60,687 nt of DNA from Planctomycetota bacterium (GCA_016872605.1 VGZI01000016.1:1-60687); one strand, 5' to 3'; positions 45,846 through 54,451 are shown, counted from the stretch's first letter. The notes: generated by a model not told the origin, from the sequence alone. Translations and numbers: made by a program.

Positions 45846-46871
45846 ATGTCCACCTACTATCGACGTTTGCCGATCTACTTACTCTTGGATTGCTCGGAAT
45901 CGATGGCGGGCGGATCGTTCGACGGGCTGACACTGGGCCTGGCGACCATGGTCAACGAACTCCGCAGCGACCCGATGGCGCTCGAATCCGCCGCCCTGAG
46001 CCTGATCACGTTTTCCGGCGTGGCCCGGCAACTGGTTCCCTTGACCGAGGTGTTCAAGTTCAACGTCCCGCGCCTCAAGCTCGGCTCGGGCACGGCGCTC
46101 GGAGCAGCGCTGGCGCTCCTGGAATCATGCCTTGAGCGTGAAATCGTCAAAACCACGCGTGAGCAAAAAGGGGACTACAAGCCCGTCTGCTTCATCGTCA
46201 CCGACGGAGAGCCGACCGATGTCTGGGAAGCGATCGCCGATCGCATTCGCACCACGATCTGCGGCAAGAAAGCAAACGTCATCGGCATCGGCTGCGGTCC
46301 GGACGCCGATCTGGACAAACTGCGCCGCGTCACCGATGTCGTGATCTCGATGAACGACTCGAAAGAGGCATCCTTCTCGCGGTTCTTCAAGTGGGTAACG
46401 GCATCGGTGTCGAGCGCCAGTCAAGCCCTCGAACGCGGGGGCGATCGCCCCATCAACCTGCCCGACCTGCCGGCTGAATGCCTGGAGGTCGCCAAAAAGG
46501 GCGTGGCCCGCAACCAGCCGGAAGCGGGGCGCCATTTCTTTCTGCATGCCCGATGCCTGCGCAATGGCGGTTTTTTCCTGGTGCGATATTCGCTCGCCGG
46601 GACGCCGTACAAATGCCTGGGCGTGCATCCGCTCGACGATTTCGACATGGAAGGCGTCAACGATGCGAAAGGCCCGCAGATCGGTTCGGAGCAGTTGGGC
46701 GATCCATTGCCCTGCCCGTATTGCAAGAATCCACTGGTGGGCGCCTGCTCAAAAGGGCACTTCCATTGTTGCCCCATGATCACCGAGCCGATTTCTCTGA
46801 CTTGCCCCTGGTGCAAAGTTACCGATATATACGGCTACGCGGCGTTCGGCATCGACGGCGGCGCGGGGTAG
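45846..46871 (+). CDS. TerY-like vWA protein with C-terminal zinc ribbon (copy 1)
   Basis: A 341-residue protein. The vWA domain (1-205) begins STYYRRLPIYLLLDCSESMA, with the MIDAS residues also in GSGTALGAALALL and FIVTDGEPTDVWE. The C-terminal part has a small beta domain (FFLHARCLRNGGFFLVRYSL) and a zinc ribbon (CPYCKNPLVGAC ... CPWCKVTDIYG), the arrangement called TerY_C. The usual Gly of DxSGS is Glu, which does not touch the metal. ATG at 45846 is chosen because homology with copy 2 begins there; the upstream extension is REP sequence. It resembles the next gene so closely in plan that the two are a tandem duplication. Confidence 0.88.
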   Translation: MSTYYRRLPIYLLLDCSESMAGGSFDGLTLGLATMVNELRSDPMALESAALSLITFSGVARQLVPLTEVFKFNVPRLKLGSGTALGAALALLESCLEREIVKTTREQKGDYKPVCFIVTDGEPTDVWEAIADRIRTTICGKKANVIGIGCGPDADLDKLRRVTDVVISMNDSKEASFSRFFKWVTASVSSASQALERGGDRPINLPDLPAECLEVAKKGVARNQPEAGRHFFLHARCLRNGGFFLVRYSLAGTPYKCLGVHPLDDFDMEGVNDAKGPQIGSEQLGDPLPCPYCKNPLVGACSKGHFHCCPMITEPISLTCPWCKVTDIYGYAAFGIDGGAG

Positions 46872-46987
46872 CACGTTTTTCTCTGTGGTTCATCGCCCAA
46901 TACGGCTATGATCCAAGAAAGGCAATCCTCGACCCGAGTAGGCGTTTCTAAGTCAACGAAGTTCTTGAAGTTTGGAGAGATGTTCCC

Positions 46988-48028
46988 ATGTCCGCATATA
47001 CCAGGCGTTTACCGATCTATTTGTTGCTTGATTGCTCCGAATCGATGGCCGGCGACGCGATCGACGAGCTGAGCAAGGGCGTTGAAACCATGCTGGCGGC
47101 CCTTCGTGCCGATCCGATGGCTGTTGAAAGCGCCTACCTGAGCGTCATCACTTTCTCGCGCACCGCCAAGCAGGCCGTGCCTCTGACGGAAGTCATGAAC
47201 TTCCAGCCGCCGCAGCTCTTGGTCGGCACGGGAACGGCGATGGGCAGCGCGCTGAGGCTTGTAAAACAGTGCATCGACCGCGAAGTCATCAAGACCACGC
47301 CGAATACGAAAGGCGATTACAAGGCCCTGGTGATCCTTTTCACCGACGGCGAGCCGACCGATGAATGGGAAGCCGTTGCCGAGGAGTTCAAGGCGTCGCG
47401 TTCGGCGATCGCCAACCTGTATGCGATCGCCTGCGGCCCGGACGCCGACACCGACACGCTTCGCGAGTTGACCGACATCGTCCTGCGAATGAAGGACATG
47501 TCGCCGCAGGCGTGGCGCAAAGTCTTCGTTTGGCTGTCGGCGTCGGTGCAAACGACCAGCCAGGCACTCGAACGCGGCGATGACGCCAACACTCAGGTGC
47601 TGCCTGCCTTGCCCGAAGATGTGCTCGAAGTCGCCCCGATGGAGTCCGGCTATGACGACGGTCGGCCTCGGCAAGTCTTCTTGCGTGGACGTTGCTCCAA
47701 GGACGGCCGAGCGTATATCATGCGTTTCGCGCGGCGGCCGCATGGCGAAACTTACGTCCCCCTCGGGGCACATGTCCTCGAGGGGAAGGAGGAAAAAGGA
47801 GGCCGGGACACGAGCGAATCGGTTCCGTCGGTGACGTCCGCGATGCTTGAAGGCATGCCACCGTGCCCCTATTGCGAAAACCCGCTGGTCGTCAACTGTA
47901 TTTGCGGCACCCTATTCTGCGCGTCGGGCAAGCAGGGCGAGAACTGCACATGCCCGAGTTGCAAGACGTCCGGCCCGCTGGCGCCCGCCAGCCCGGAGCC
48001 GTTCGATGTTCGACGTGCCAAGGGCTAA
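46988..48028 (+). CDS. TerY-like vWA protein with C-terminal zinc ribbon (copy 2)
   Basis: A 346-residue paralogue of the preceding protein. The vWA domain starts SAYTRRLPIYLLLDCSESMA with the remaining MIDAS motifs in GTGTAMGSALRLV and ILFTDGEPTDEWE. The C-terminal beta domain (VFLRGRCSKDGRAYIMRFAR) and zinc ribbon (CPYCENPLVVNCICG ... CTCPSCKTSG) are conserved. GGAGAG lies 7-12 bases before the ATG. About 115 bases separate it from copy 1. The next gene starts 13 bases after its stop codon. Confidence 0.9.
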   Translation: MSAYTRRLPIYLLLDCSESMAGDAIDELSKGVETMLAALRADPMAVESAYLSVITFSRTAKQAVPLTEVMNFQPPQLLVGTGTAMGSALRLVKQCIDREVIKTTPNTKGDYKALVILFTDGEPTDEWEAVAEEFKASRSAIANLYAIACGPDADTDTLRELTDIVLRMKDMSPQAWRKVFVWLSASVQTTSQALERGDDANTQVLPALPEDVLEVAPMESGYDDGRPRQVFLRGRCSKDGRAYIMRFARRPHGETYVPLGAHVLEGKEEKGGRDTSESVPSVTSAMLEGMPPCPYCENPLVVNCICGTLFCASGKQGENCTCPSCKTSGPLAPASPEPFDVRRAKG

Positions 48029-48041
48029 CGGAGGCGTTGCC

Positions 48042-48263
48042 GTGGAAGTGGCGATTTACATTGCGTTCGCCTTGTTTGTGCTGCTGATAATTGTCGGGGC
48101 CGCGGCAGTCGGCGCGTGGTACTTCCTCAGTCAGCCGGTCATGGACGCTGCACAAGAACAAGAGTTTCTCAAAGAGCAAGAAGAAACCTGCGGGTGTGAG
48201 CAGTACGATCCGTGCCAGGAATCGGACCGCGCCAGCACGCCGGCGCCTGTGGAGAAGGCGTAA
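48042..48263 (+). CDS. Small single-TM protein with Cys-rich tail, last gene of TerY cluster
   Basis: A 73-residue protein (GTG start) with one hydrophobic helix at about 4-27 (AIYIAFALFVLLIIVGAAAV). A cytosolic or external tail follows, ending with EETCGCEQYDPCQESDRA. Three Cys residues within 9 positions could bind metal or be modified. GGAG stands 8 bases before the GTG; an ATG at 48006 would overlap the preceding gene and lacks a ribosome site. The position immediately after the third vWA gene suggests it anchors or signals for the cluster at the membrane (inference). Confidence 0.6.
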   Translation: MEVAIYIAFALFVLLIIVGAAAVGAWYFLSQPVMDAAQEQEFLKEQEETCGCEQYDPCQESDRASTPAPVEKA

Positions 48264-48274
48264 TGCAGATTTGT

Positions 48275-48334
48275 CAGAGCCCGAAGCGTAAGCGAGGGAG
48301 ACCGCGAAAACCCTCGCTCACGTTTCGGGCTCTG
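48275..48334. repeat. REP-like palindrome, family C
   Basis: CAGAGCCCGAAGCGTAAGCG pairs with CTCGCTCACGTTTCGGGCTC TG. It closes the TerY cluster on the right, just before the convergent PQQ gene, and could act as a 3' end for both transcripts. Confidence 0.75.
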
Positions 48335-48345
48335 AAAATTCCAGT

Positions 48346-49602
48346 TCACTTCGCTTTGCCGATGCAGTACAGATGCTGATACGTCCGCACAAAAATCTCG
48401 CCGTCCGAAACGGCAAGGGTGGCGTAGGTCGGCTCGGCGATCTTGTTGCGGGCCAGCAGCTTGAACTTCGGACCCGCGGCGAGCACGAACGTCTCCCCTT
48501 CGAGATTGCTGACGTACAATTTGCCGTCGGCGACGAGGATTGAGCCCCACAGGTTTCCGTCGAGGCGTTCCTTCCAGAGGGGCTCACCTGTTTTCGGATC
48601 GATGCACTCAAGCGTTCCCGGCGCATCGGCGAGGTAGAGTCGTCCGTCATGGAAGACGGCGCTGCCGACACGCTGTGGATTTTTGCCTGCAGCGCGCCAG
48701 ACGCGGTGCGTCGCGGTGACGTCGCCTTTACCACCAGGCTTGACGGCGACGAGCGGGCCGTTGTGGCCTGAGATACCGACAATCAGATCGCGCGTGGCGT
48801 TGACCGTGGGCATGGCGTAGATTTCGTTTCCGAGTCCCCTGCAACTCCAGAGTTCTTTTCCGGTGTTCGGATCGTATCCCTTGAACAGGCCTTCGCCGCC
48901 GACCTTCTCGCCAGGCAACGGCATGACCAGTTCGTCATGCGAACCCACCTTGACGATAATGGGTGTGCTCCAGGAGCCGAAGACGGGGCTGTTGATCGCT
49001 GTTTCCTTCGTCTTCCACATCGTCTTGCCGGTCTGCTTTTCAAGAGCGATGAGAAACGTGTCGGGCTCGCCGGGTCCGTGGAAAGCGATGACCAAATCGT
49101 TGTAGAGGATGGGGCTGGAGCCATTGCCCCAGCGCGACACGATGGGTCCAAGATCGCGTTGCCAGAGCAGCTTGCCGTCGAAATCGCAAGCGACGATGCC
49201 GGCCGACGCAAACTGGGCGTAGACAGCTTTGCCGTCGGTCACGGGGGAACCGGAGCAGGGCGGGTTTTGCTTGTGCGTCGTTTCTTGCACGCTGCATGGC
49301 ACGACGTGGCGCCAGAGTTCCTTGCCGGTGATTCGGTCAAAAGCGAGGAGTGCCCGCCGTTTGCCGCCGTCGAGCGCTTGCGTAAGGAAAATGCGATCTC
49401 CCCAGATGATCGGCGTGGAGTTGCCGGGTTCGGGCAGCGGCGCCTTCCAGCGCACGCCATCCGTCGCGCTCCAGGTGAGCGGCAGATTGCGCTCCGACGA
49501 ACTGCCGTCGCCGCGCGGCCCACGCCACGCCGGCCAATTGTCGGCATGGGCCAGCGAACCGATGATTCCAAGAATCGCGATGGTCAAGAATGGCCGCATC
49601 AT
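48346..49602 (-). CDS. Secreted PQQ-type beta-propeller protein
   Basis: A 418-residue exported protein. Signal peptide: residues 3-20 (PFLTIAILGIIGSLAHA). The family beginning WPAWRGPRGDGSSSERNLP follows. Blades contain FDRITGKELWRHV, LEKQTGKTMWKTK, YDPNTGKELWSCR and DPKTGEPLWKERL, and the end is IFVRTYQHLYCIGKAK. It is the closest in plan to the protein at 35562 but has no REP insertion. The start at 49602 is preferred over 49644 because GGGGG lies about 8 bases upstream and the signal peptide follows directly; 49599 is also possible. It converges on the TerY cluster. Confidence 0.88.
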   Translation of the reverse strand: MMRPFLTIAILGIIGSLAHADNWPAWRGPRGDGSSSERNLPLTWSATDGVRWKAPLPEPGNSTPIIWGDRIFLTQALDGGKRRALLAFDRITGKELWRHVVPCSVQETTHKQNPPCSGSPVTDGKAVYAQFASAGIVACDFDGKLLWQRDLGPIVSRWGNGSSPILYNDLVIAFHGPGEPDTFLIALEKQTGKTMWKTKETAINSPVFGSWSTPIIVKVGSHDELVMPLPGEKVGGEGLFKGYDPNTGKELWSCRGLGNEIYAMPTVNATRDLIVGISGHNGPLVAVKPGGKGDVTATHRVWRAAGKNPQRVGSAVFHDGRLYLADAPGTLECIDPKTGEPLWKERLDGNLWGSILVADGKLYVSNLEGETFVLAAGPKFKLLARNKIAEPTYATLAVSDGEIFVRTYQHLYCIGKAK

Positions 49603-49681
49603 CAAATCGCCCCCTTTCGTTTCCTTCGTGTCACTAACAACCAATTTCTGCGCGGAGTCCGACTAAATTCCGCGAGGGATT

Positions 49682-49806
49682 CGATTCAAAATTCCATCAC
49701 GAAAACACGAAAAAAGAGAGAAGTTGAATCTTAACAAGTTCAAGTTTCCTTCCTAACCTCTTCGTGCCTTCGCACCTTCATGCTCTCGTGATGGAATTTG
49801 AAATCG
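49682..49806. repeat. Large imperfect inverted repeat
   Basis: CGATTCAAAATTCCATCACG at 49682 pairs with CGTGATGGAATTTGAAATCG ending at 49806, with CACGAA-rich low-complexity DNA between. Similar CACGAA-rich DNA lies at 30840-30915. The 240-base gap between the PQQ and methyltransferase genes holds nothing else. Confidence 0.55.
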
Positions 49807-49842
49807 TTGCGGCTCAGTCGCGCTGTGTCTATCGTGGAGAAT

Positions 49843-51015
49843 TTATTCCACCCGGCAAAAAACGGCCTTCAGGTAACGCCCCTCCGGCACGTGGACCAGA
49901 AACGGATGATCCGCCCCCGCGCCGGCGACGCGCAGGATTTGCAGTGTGCGGCCCACTTGCCAGGCGGAGCGGCGCAATGTCTCCAGAAACATCTCTTCCG
50001 ATATTAGTCCCGTGCAGGAGCAAGTCAAAAAGATCCCGCCTGGCGCCACCGCTTGCAGCGCCAGCTTGTTCATGTCGAAATAACGCTTGAGCGCATAGTC
50101 GATCTCCTCTCGATCGCGCGTCTGCTTAGCCGGATCGAGCACGACCACGTCGAATCGTTGGCCTGAAGGCAATGTGTCGCGCAACCAGGTGAACAGATCG
50201 CCCTGCACAAAGCGGATCTTGGCCTGGTTGAGATTGGCATTTTGCTTGGCTAGCGTGATGACTTCCTCGTCGACATCGACGCCGACCACCTCGTCGGCTT
50301 GACCAAGCGACTTGGCGTAGACGGCGAACCCACCGGTGTTGCAGCACAGATCAAGCACGCGCTTGCCGGCACAGAAGCCGGCGAAAAACTTGCGATTGTC
50401 GCGCTGGTCAACGAAGAAGCCAGTCTTGTGTTTGCTCCCCGGCGCGACCCGAAAACGCACGCCATGCTCCGTGATCACCCCTGGCGGCGGCGCTTCCGGC
50501 GGCCGGCAGTCGAACGACTCTTGCTTCTGCACGTGCTCCTCGGCAAACCAGTAGAACGAACTGCCGGGAAAGAGTCCGGACAACGTATCTTGCACAATCT
50601 GGCGCACGCGGAACATTCCAGCCGAAAAAAACTCGATTACAATCGTCGAGCCAAATCGATCGACGACCAACCCACTTAGCCCATCTCCCTCGGAATGGAC
50701 CAGTCGATATGCGCTCGTCACGTCATCCAATTTCAGAGCGTCTTGCCGCAGATCGACAGCACGCTTGATCCGATTAGCGAAGAAGTCGGCGTCTAACAGC
50801 TCATCTTTTTTGGCAGTGAGTAGGCGTAAAGCTATACGTGAATGCCAGTTAAAGAATCCTCGACCTGACCATTGACCATCTTTATCAACGATATCAACAA
50901 TCGTGCCTGGGGGAATACGGTCGGCGGGCTTCTCGACCATCTTCTGAAAAATCCACGGATGGGAAGATCGGCGAACAATTTTGAGTTTGACTTGCGGGAG
51001 GTCCGACGCCATCAT
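49843..51015 (-). CDS. rlmI: Class I rRNA cytosine methyltransferase, RlmI type
   Basis: A 390-residue SAM enzyme of the RlmI family that methylates cytosine in 23S rRNA (C1962 in E. coli, 396 residues). An N-terminal PUA-like domain begins KLKIVRRSSHPWIFQKMVEK. The middle domain contains YRLVHSEGDGLSGLVVDRFG. The methyltransferase core has FVDQRDNRKFF, VLDLCCNTGGFAVYA, VVGVDVDEE and FDVVVLDPAKQTR. The C-terminal FLTCSCTGLISEEMF holds the conserved Cys. Start codons at 51015 and 51012 are adjacent. Confidence 0.92.
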   Translation of the reverse strand: MMASDLPQVKLKIVRRSSHPWIFQKMVEKPADRIPPGTIVDIVDKDGQWSGRGFFNWHSRIALRLLTAKKDELLDADFFANRIKRAVDLRQDALKLDDVTSAYRLVHSEGDGLSGLVVDRFGSTIVIEFFSAGMFRVRQIVQDTLSGLFPGSSFYWFAEEHVQKQESFDCRPPEAPPPGVITEHGVRFRVAPGSKHKTGFFVDQRDNRKFFAGFCAGKRVLDLCCNTGGFAVYAKSLGQADEVVGVDVDEEVITLAKQNANLNQAKIRFVQGDLFTWLRDTLPSGQRFDVVVLDPAKQTRDREEIDYALKRYFDMNKLALQAVAPGGIFLTCSCTGLISEEMFLETLRRSAWQVGRTLQILRVAGAGADHPFLVHVPEGRYLKAVFCRVE

Positions 51016-51152
51016 GAAGCCGTCCTAAAATTATTTTTCGTAATGATGCGGGAGGGACTTTTTCATACAATATCGAGTACCTTGCAATCGATGGACCCCT
51101 CGAATCCGTCTTACAAAATAATGAGTTGTTTCCAAGTTTAAGGAGTTTGTTC

Positions 51153-52433
51153 ATGCGAAAGTGGTTCGTTTCTCTCTCGTTGGCGTGCGGCACGCTGGTG
51201 CTCGCCAATGTCGCAGTGGCACAGGTTCAAGATCTGCCCGCACCAGCGCAACCCCAAGTCCAGAAGATTCAGGTTCAAGTACAAGGCGCGCCTCCGGTTC
51301 AAGTGCAGATTCTGCCCGCAGTCAACGCTCGTGCGGACATTGCAATCATGCCCGGCGGACCTCGCCTGGGCGGCGGGAGTCGCATGGCACAAGCCGACGC
51401 CATCTTCGTTGGCCGTGTCATCGCCATTGAGCCGATGGACGTCGAAGCGACGCAAGTCGCCAACGGCCCGAAGGTCACCTATCGCGTGGCGGTAGTCCAG
51501 GTCAGCGACGCGATCTTCGGCCTGAAGCCGGAGACCAAGCAAGTGCGCATCGGTTTTGTCGTGCAAAACGGAGGCCCGAACGTTCCTCCGGGTGGCGGTA
51601 TTCAAATATTGCCGGCCCCGGCGCCAGGCCAACCGGCGATTCAGCCGCTGCCGGGCCGTCGCGTGTTCCCCGGCTACATGCCGCAGATTCAACTCGCCGT
51701 CGGCCAAGACGGGATGTTCACGGTCAACAAGCATCACAAGGAGAACTTCTACCTGTCGCCGAACTACCAGGGCTTCGTGGCCAGCCAGAACAACCCCGGC
51801 TTTGAAGGCCAGGTGAAGACGGCCAAGCAAATCGCCCGCGTTCTGACCGACCCGGTCAAGGCACTGCGTTCGGACGATCGCCAGGACCGCTACACCGCGG
51901 CCGCCGTGCTCATCACCAAGTATCGCATGCCAGACAATCCGACCGGTCGTCCCATGAAACTTGAGGCGGTCGACGCCGAGGAAAGCAAGCTGATCCTCAA
52001 GGCCCTTGCCGAAGGCGACTGGAAGCAAGGCGCGGTGTTCGGCAACGCTATTCCCAGCCCGTTCGAGTTGTTCAACCAACTGGGCGTCAGCCCGAAGGAC
52101 GGCTACAACCCGATCAACGTCCGCACGCAAGCCGACATCTTCACGGCCATGCAAAAATGGCTCGACGAAAACCAGGGCAAATATCGCGTGCAACGGCTGG
52201 TCGCTGATCCAAACGCCAAGGGCGGGATCATCCAGCCTGGCGTGATCGAGCCGGGTCCGGTTCCTGTGCCGGTTCCGAACCCGATCAATCCGCGTCCTGG
52301 GATTCGTCCGGTACCGCCGGTGAAGATTCAGCCGCTGCCGGCGCCGGCGCCTGTTCCGGTCCCGCCGCAGCGTGACATCGACGTCGTTCCGCCGCAGCCG
52401 GTCCCCGCGGTTCCGGCCCGCCCGGAGAGATGA
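51153..52433 (+). CDS. Secreted Pro/Val-rich hypothetical protein
   Basis: A 426-residue exported protein of unknown function. A signal peptide (residues 1-22, WFVSLSLACGTLVLANVAVA) is followed by a Gln/Pro/Val linker (VQVQGAPPVQVQILP). A folded part starts at about 85 (AQADAIFVGRVIAIEPMDVE) and a helical middle follows. The tail (about 350-426) is low-complexity Pro/Val with repeats of PVPVPNP type. ATG at 51153 has AAGGAG 8 bases before it. It ends at a strong hairpin with T-run (52466). Similar 'AxxIFVGxVxxIE' proteins occur in planctomycetes without known function. Confidence 0.75.
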   Translation: MRKWFVSLSLACGTLVLANVAVAQVQDLPAPAQPQVQKIQVQVQGAPPVQVQILPAVNARADIAIMPGGPRLGGGSRMAQADAIFVGRVIAIEPMDVEATQVANGPKVTYRVAVVQVSDAIFGLKPETKQVRIGFVVQNGGPNVPPGGGIQILPAPAPGQPAIQPLPGRRVFPGYMPQIQLAVGQDGMFTVNKHHKENFYLSPNYQGFVASQNNPGFEGQVKTAKQIARVLTDPVKALRSDDRQDRYTAAAVLITKYRMPDNPTGRPMKLEAVDAEESKLILKALAEGDWKQGAVFGNAIPSPFELFNQLGVSPKDGYNPINVRTQADIFTAMQKWLDENQGKYRVQRLVADPNAKGGIIQPGVIEPGPVPVPVPNPINPRPGIRPVPPVKIQPLPAPAPVPVPPQRDIDVVPPQPVPAVPARPER

Positions 52434-52465
52434 GTCCGAGCTCGATTACGGCAGTGAAAACCGAT

Positions 52466-52527
52466 CAGAGCCTGAAGCGTTAGCGAAGGAAAAGCACTTC
52501 GCTAACGCTTCAGGCTCTGATTTTTTG
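52466..52527 (+). terminator. Family C palindrome acting as terminator
   Basis: CAGAGCCTGAAGCGTTAGCG (52466) pairs along 23 bases with the arm ending CAGGCTCTG at 52519. A run of T (ATTTTTT) follows directly, the layout of a Rho-independent terminator for the secreted protein gene. Confidence 0.75.
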
Positions 52528-52532
52528 CTCAG

Positions 52533-52614
52533 TGCCGAGGAAGGGAGTCGAACCCTTACGCCTTGCGGCACGGGATCCTAAGTCCCGCGTGGCTGCCAGT
52601 TACACCACCTCGGC
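52533..52614 (-). tRNA. tRNA-Leu (anticodon UAG)
   Basis: An 82-base cloverleaf on the minus strand. The acceptor arm GCCGAGG pairs with CCTCGGC. The anticodon arm CGGGA-CTTAGGA-TCCCG gives UAG. A long variable arm (TGCCGCAAGGCGT) and the T arm GGGTTCGACTCCC complete the fold. The long variable arm and anticodon specify leucine. CCA is not encoded. Confidence 0.93.
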
Positions 52615-52649
52615 GATCGCCTCTTCATTGTATCACCCCCTCCCGCCTT

Positions 52650-52683
52650 CGTTTAGCGTTCGCATGACGCCACGCTTGCGCTG
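52650..52683. repeat. REP-like palindrome, family A (diverged)
   Basis: CGTTTAGCGTTCGCATGACG with CCACGCTTGCGCTGG is a degraded copy of the family A element. Confidence 0.5.
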
Positions 52684-52775
52684 GAACGACATGGGCACCG
52701 GGCTAACTTTTTCCTTTCCTTTGCGTTTGAAATGGTCTATCTTCAACTCTTTCCCCTGCCGTCGGAGTACGCATC

Positions 52776-54443
52776 ATGCATCATGTTGACGAACCGGCAA
52801 ATCCAAATTCGGCGTCATCGCCTGTAACTGAATCGGCCCCGTGGTGGACGCAGTTGACGCGCTATCACTGGTTCGTTCTCGTCGTGGCGGCGCTTGGCTG
52901 GCTGTTTGACACGATGGACCAGCAGTTGTTCGTACTGGCGAGACCGGCAGCGATGAAAGACCTCGTTGTGGCCGAAAGCGGCGAGGAAGCGAAGGTGACG
53001 GCAGCTCGGCGCAGCCAGGCGGGCGACATTTCGACCTCGTTGTTTATCGCGGGATGGGCATGCGGCGGGCTCTTTTTCGGTATGCTGGGCGATCGCATCG
53101 GGCGGGCCAAAACGATGCTGATCACCATCGTGTTATATTCGTTGTGCACGGGATTAAGTGCGTTATCGATCGGTCTATGGGATTTCGCGTTTTATCGATT
53201 CCTGACGGGACTCGGCGTGGGAGGCGAGTTCGCCGTGGGTGTCGCACTCGTCGCCGAGGTGATGCCGTCTTCGGCACGCACCGGTGCGATTGGACTACTT
53301 CAAGCTTTGTCGGCAGTAGGGAACATCACAGCGGCGTTCATTAATCTCGGCCTGGGCATTGCCGAGGAAGAGGGGCTGGTGACGAGTCCGTGGCGCGTCA
53401 TGTTCCTGATCGGGGCACTGCCGGCGCTCCTGGCCGTCGTGATTCGCTGGGGTCTCGAGGAGCCGGAGGCGTGGCAGAAAGCTTCGGGTCAGAAGGCCGA
53501 CGAACCGCCGCCGGCGGACGCGACAACGCCGGTGCAACCGAGCGATTCGCCGACCGGGATCGCGTCAGGGGAGCCTCCCTATCCCAGTCCACCGCCGACC
53601 GATCCATCGCCGGCGCCGCCGCCGCCACAGCAGGAGCTTGGCTCCTATACGGAATTGTTCGCCGACCCGCGCTGGCGCAAGCATGCCATATTTGGGTTGA
53701 TCCTTGGTTGCTCCGGCATCATCGGATTGTGGTCGGTCGGATTCTTCACGCCCGACCTCATCCGGTACGTGCAGCGCAAGGAAGTTGCCGCGGCCGTTTA
53801 CGACGAAAAAATTGTCGAGGCGAAAGCGAAAAACGACGGCGAGCTCGTTCAGCAATGGACAAAGATTCGCGCTGAATATGAAGACGACAATCGCAGTTTC
53901 CCGGAAGCCATGAAGAAGCTCCAGGCGTCCGCGGAACCGGCCATCAGCGGCCGACTGTCGCGCTGGTCGAGCTACACTTCGCTCATGATCAATCTTGGCG
54001 CGTTCTTCGGCATCTACGGGTTCAGCGTGCTAGCGCAGCACATCGGTCGAAAGCCGTCCTTCGTGATCGCGTTGACGGCGGCCTTCTTGAGCACGGCGGC
54101 CGTCTTTTGGCTTTTGCACGACTTCTGGCAGATTTTTGTGCTCGTTCCCATCATGGGATTTTGTCAATTGTCGTTATTCGGCGGGTATGCCATTTACTTT
54201 CCGGAACTGTTCCCGACTCGACTGCGTTCGACCGGTACGAGCTTCTGCTACAACGTCGGCCGCTTCGCGGCGGCGCTGGGGCCGCTCGTGAAAACGGCGC
54301 TCGAGAGCTTCTTCCAGGGGATTTCGGGCGACCACGTGCAGAGCTTGCGCAATGCCGGCGTGACGATGTGCCTGGTGTTCCTGGTCGGGTTCTTCGTCCT
54401 GCCGTTCCTGCCTGAGACCAAGGACCAGCCGCTGCCAGAATGA
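52776..54443 (+). CDS. MFS transporter with long proline-rich central loop
   Basis: A 555-residue carrier with about 12 transmembrane helices, beginning WFVLVVAALGWLFDTMDQQL and with the MFS signature GGLFFGMLGDRIGRAKTM. The central cytoplasmic loop (about 225-290) is enlarged by a Pro-rich stretch (PPPADATTPVQPS, PPPTDPSPAPPPPQQ). A second extracellular loop is highly charged (EIVEAKAKNDGELVQQWTKI). It resembles sugar/organic acid carriers and shares plan with the carrier at 28892. Substrate unknown; the next gene on the other strand is a NagB-like protein, which hints at sugar use but does not prove it. Confidence 0.85.
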   Translation: MHHVDEPANPNSASSPVTESAPWWTQLTRYHWFVLVVAALGWLFDTMDQQLFVLARPAAMKDLVVAESGEEAKVTAARRSQAGDISTSLFIAGWACGGLFFGMLGDRIGRAKTMLITIVLYSLCTGLSALSIGLWDFAFYRFLTGLGVGGEFAVGVALVAEVMPSSARTGAIGLLQALSAVGNITAAFINLGLGIAEEEGLVTSPWRVMFLIGALPALLAVVIRWGLEEPEAWQKASGQKADEPPPADATTPVQPSDSPTGIASGEPPYPSPPPTDPSPAPPPPQQELGSYTELFADPRWRKHAIFGLILGCSGIIGLWSVGFFTPDLIRYVQRKEVAAAVYDEKIVEAKAKNDGELVQQWTKIRAEYEDDNRSFPEAMKKLQASAEPAISGRLSRWSSYTSLMINLGAFFGIYGFSVLAQHIGRKPSFVIALTAAFLSTAAVFWLLHDFWQIFVLVPIMGFCQLSLFGGYAIYFPELFPTRLRSTGTSFCYNVGRFAAALGPLVKTALESFFQGISGDHVQSLRNAGVTMCLVFLVGFFVLPFLPETKDQPLPE

Positions 54444-54451
54444 CACGTTCA

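Noticed and set aside
40264..52527. Family C repeats as a CRISPR array
   Set aside because: Three copies thousands of bases apart, each itself a palindrome, with no regular spacers and no cas genes.
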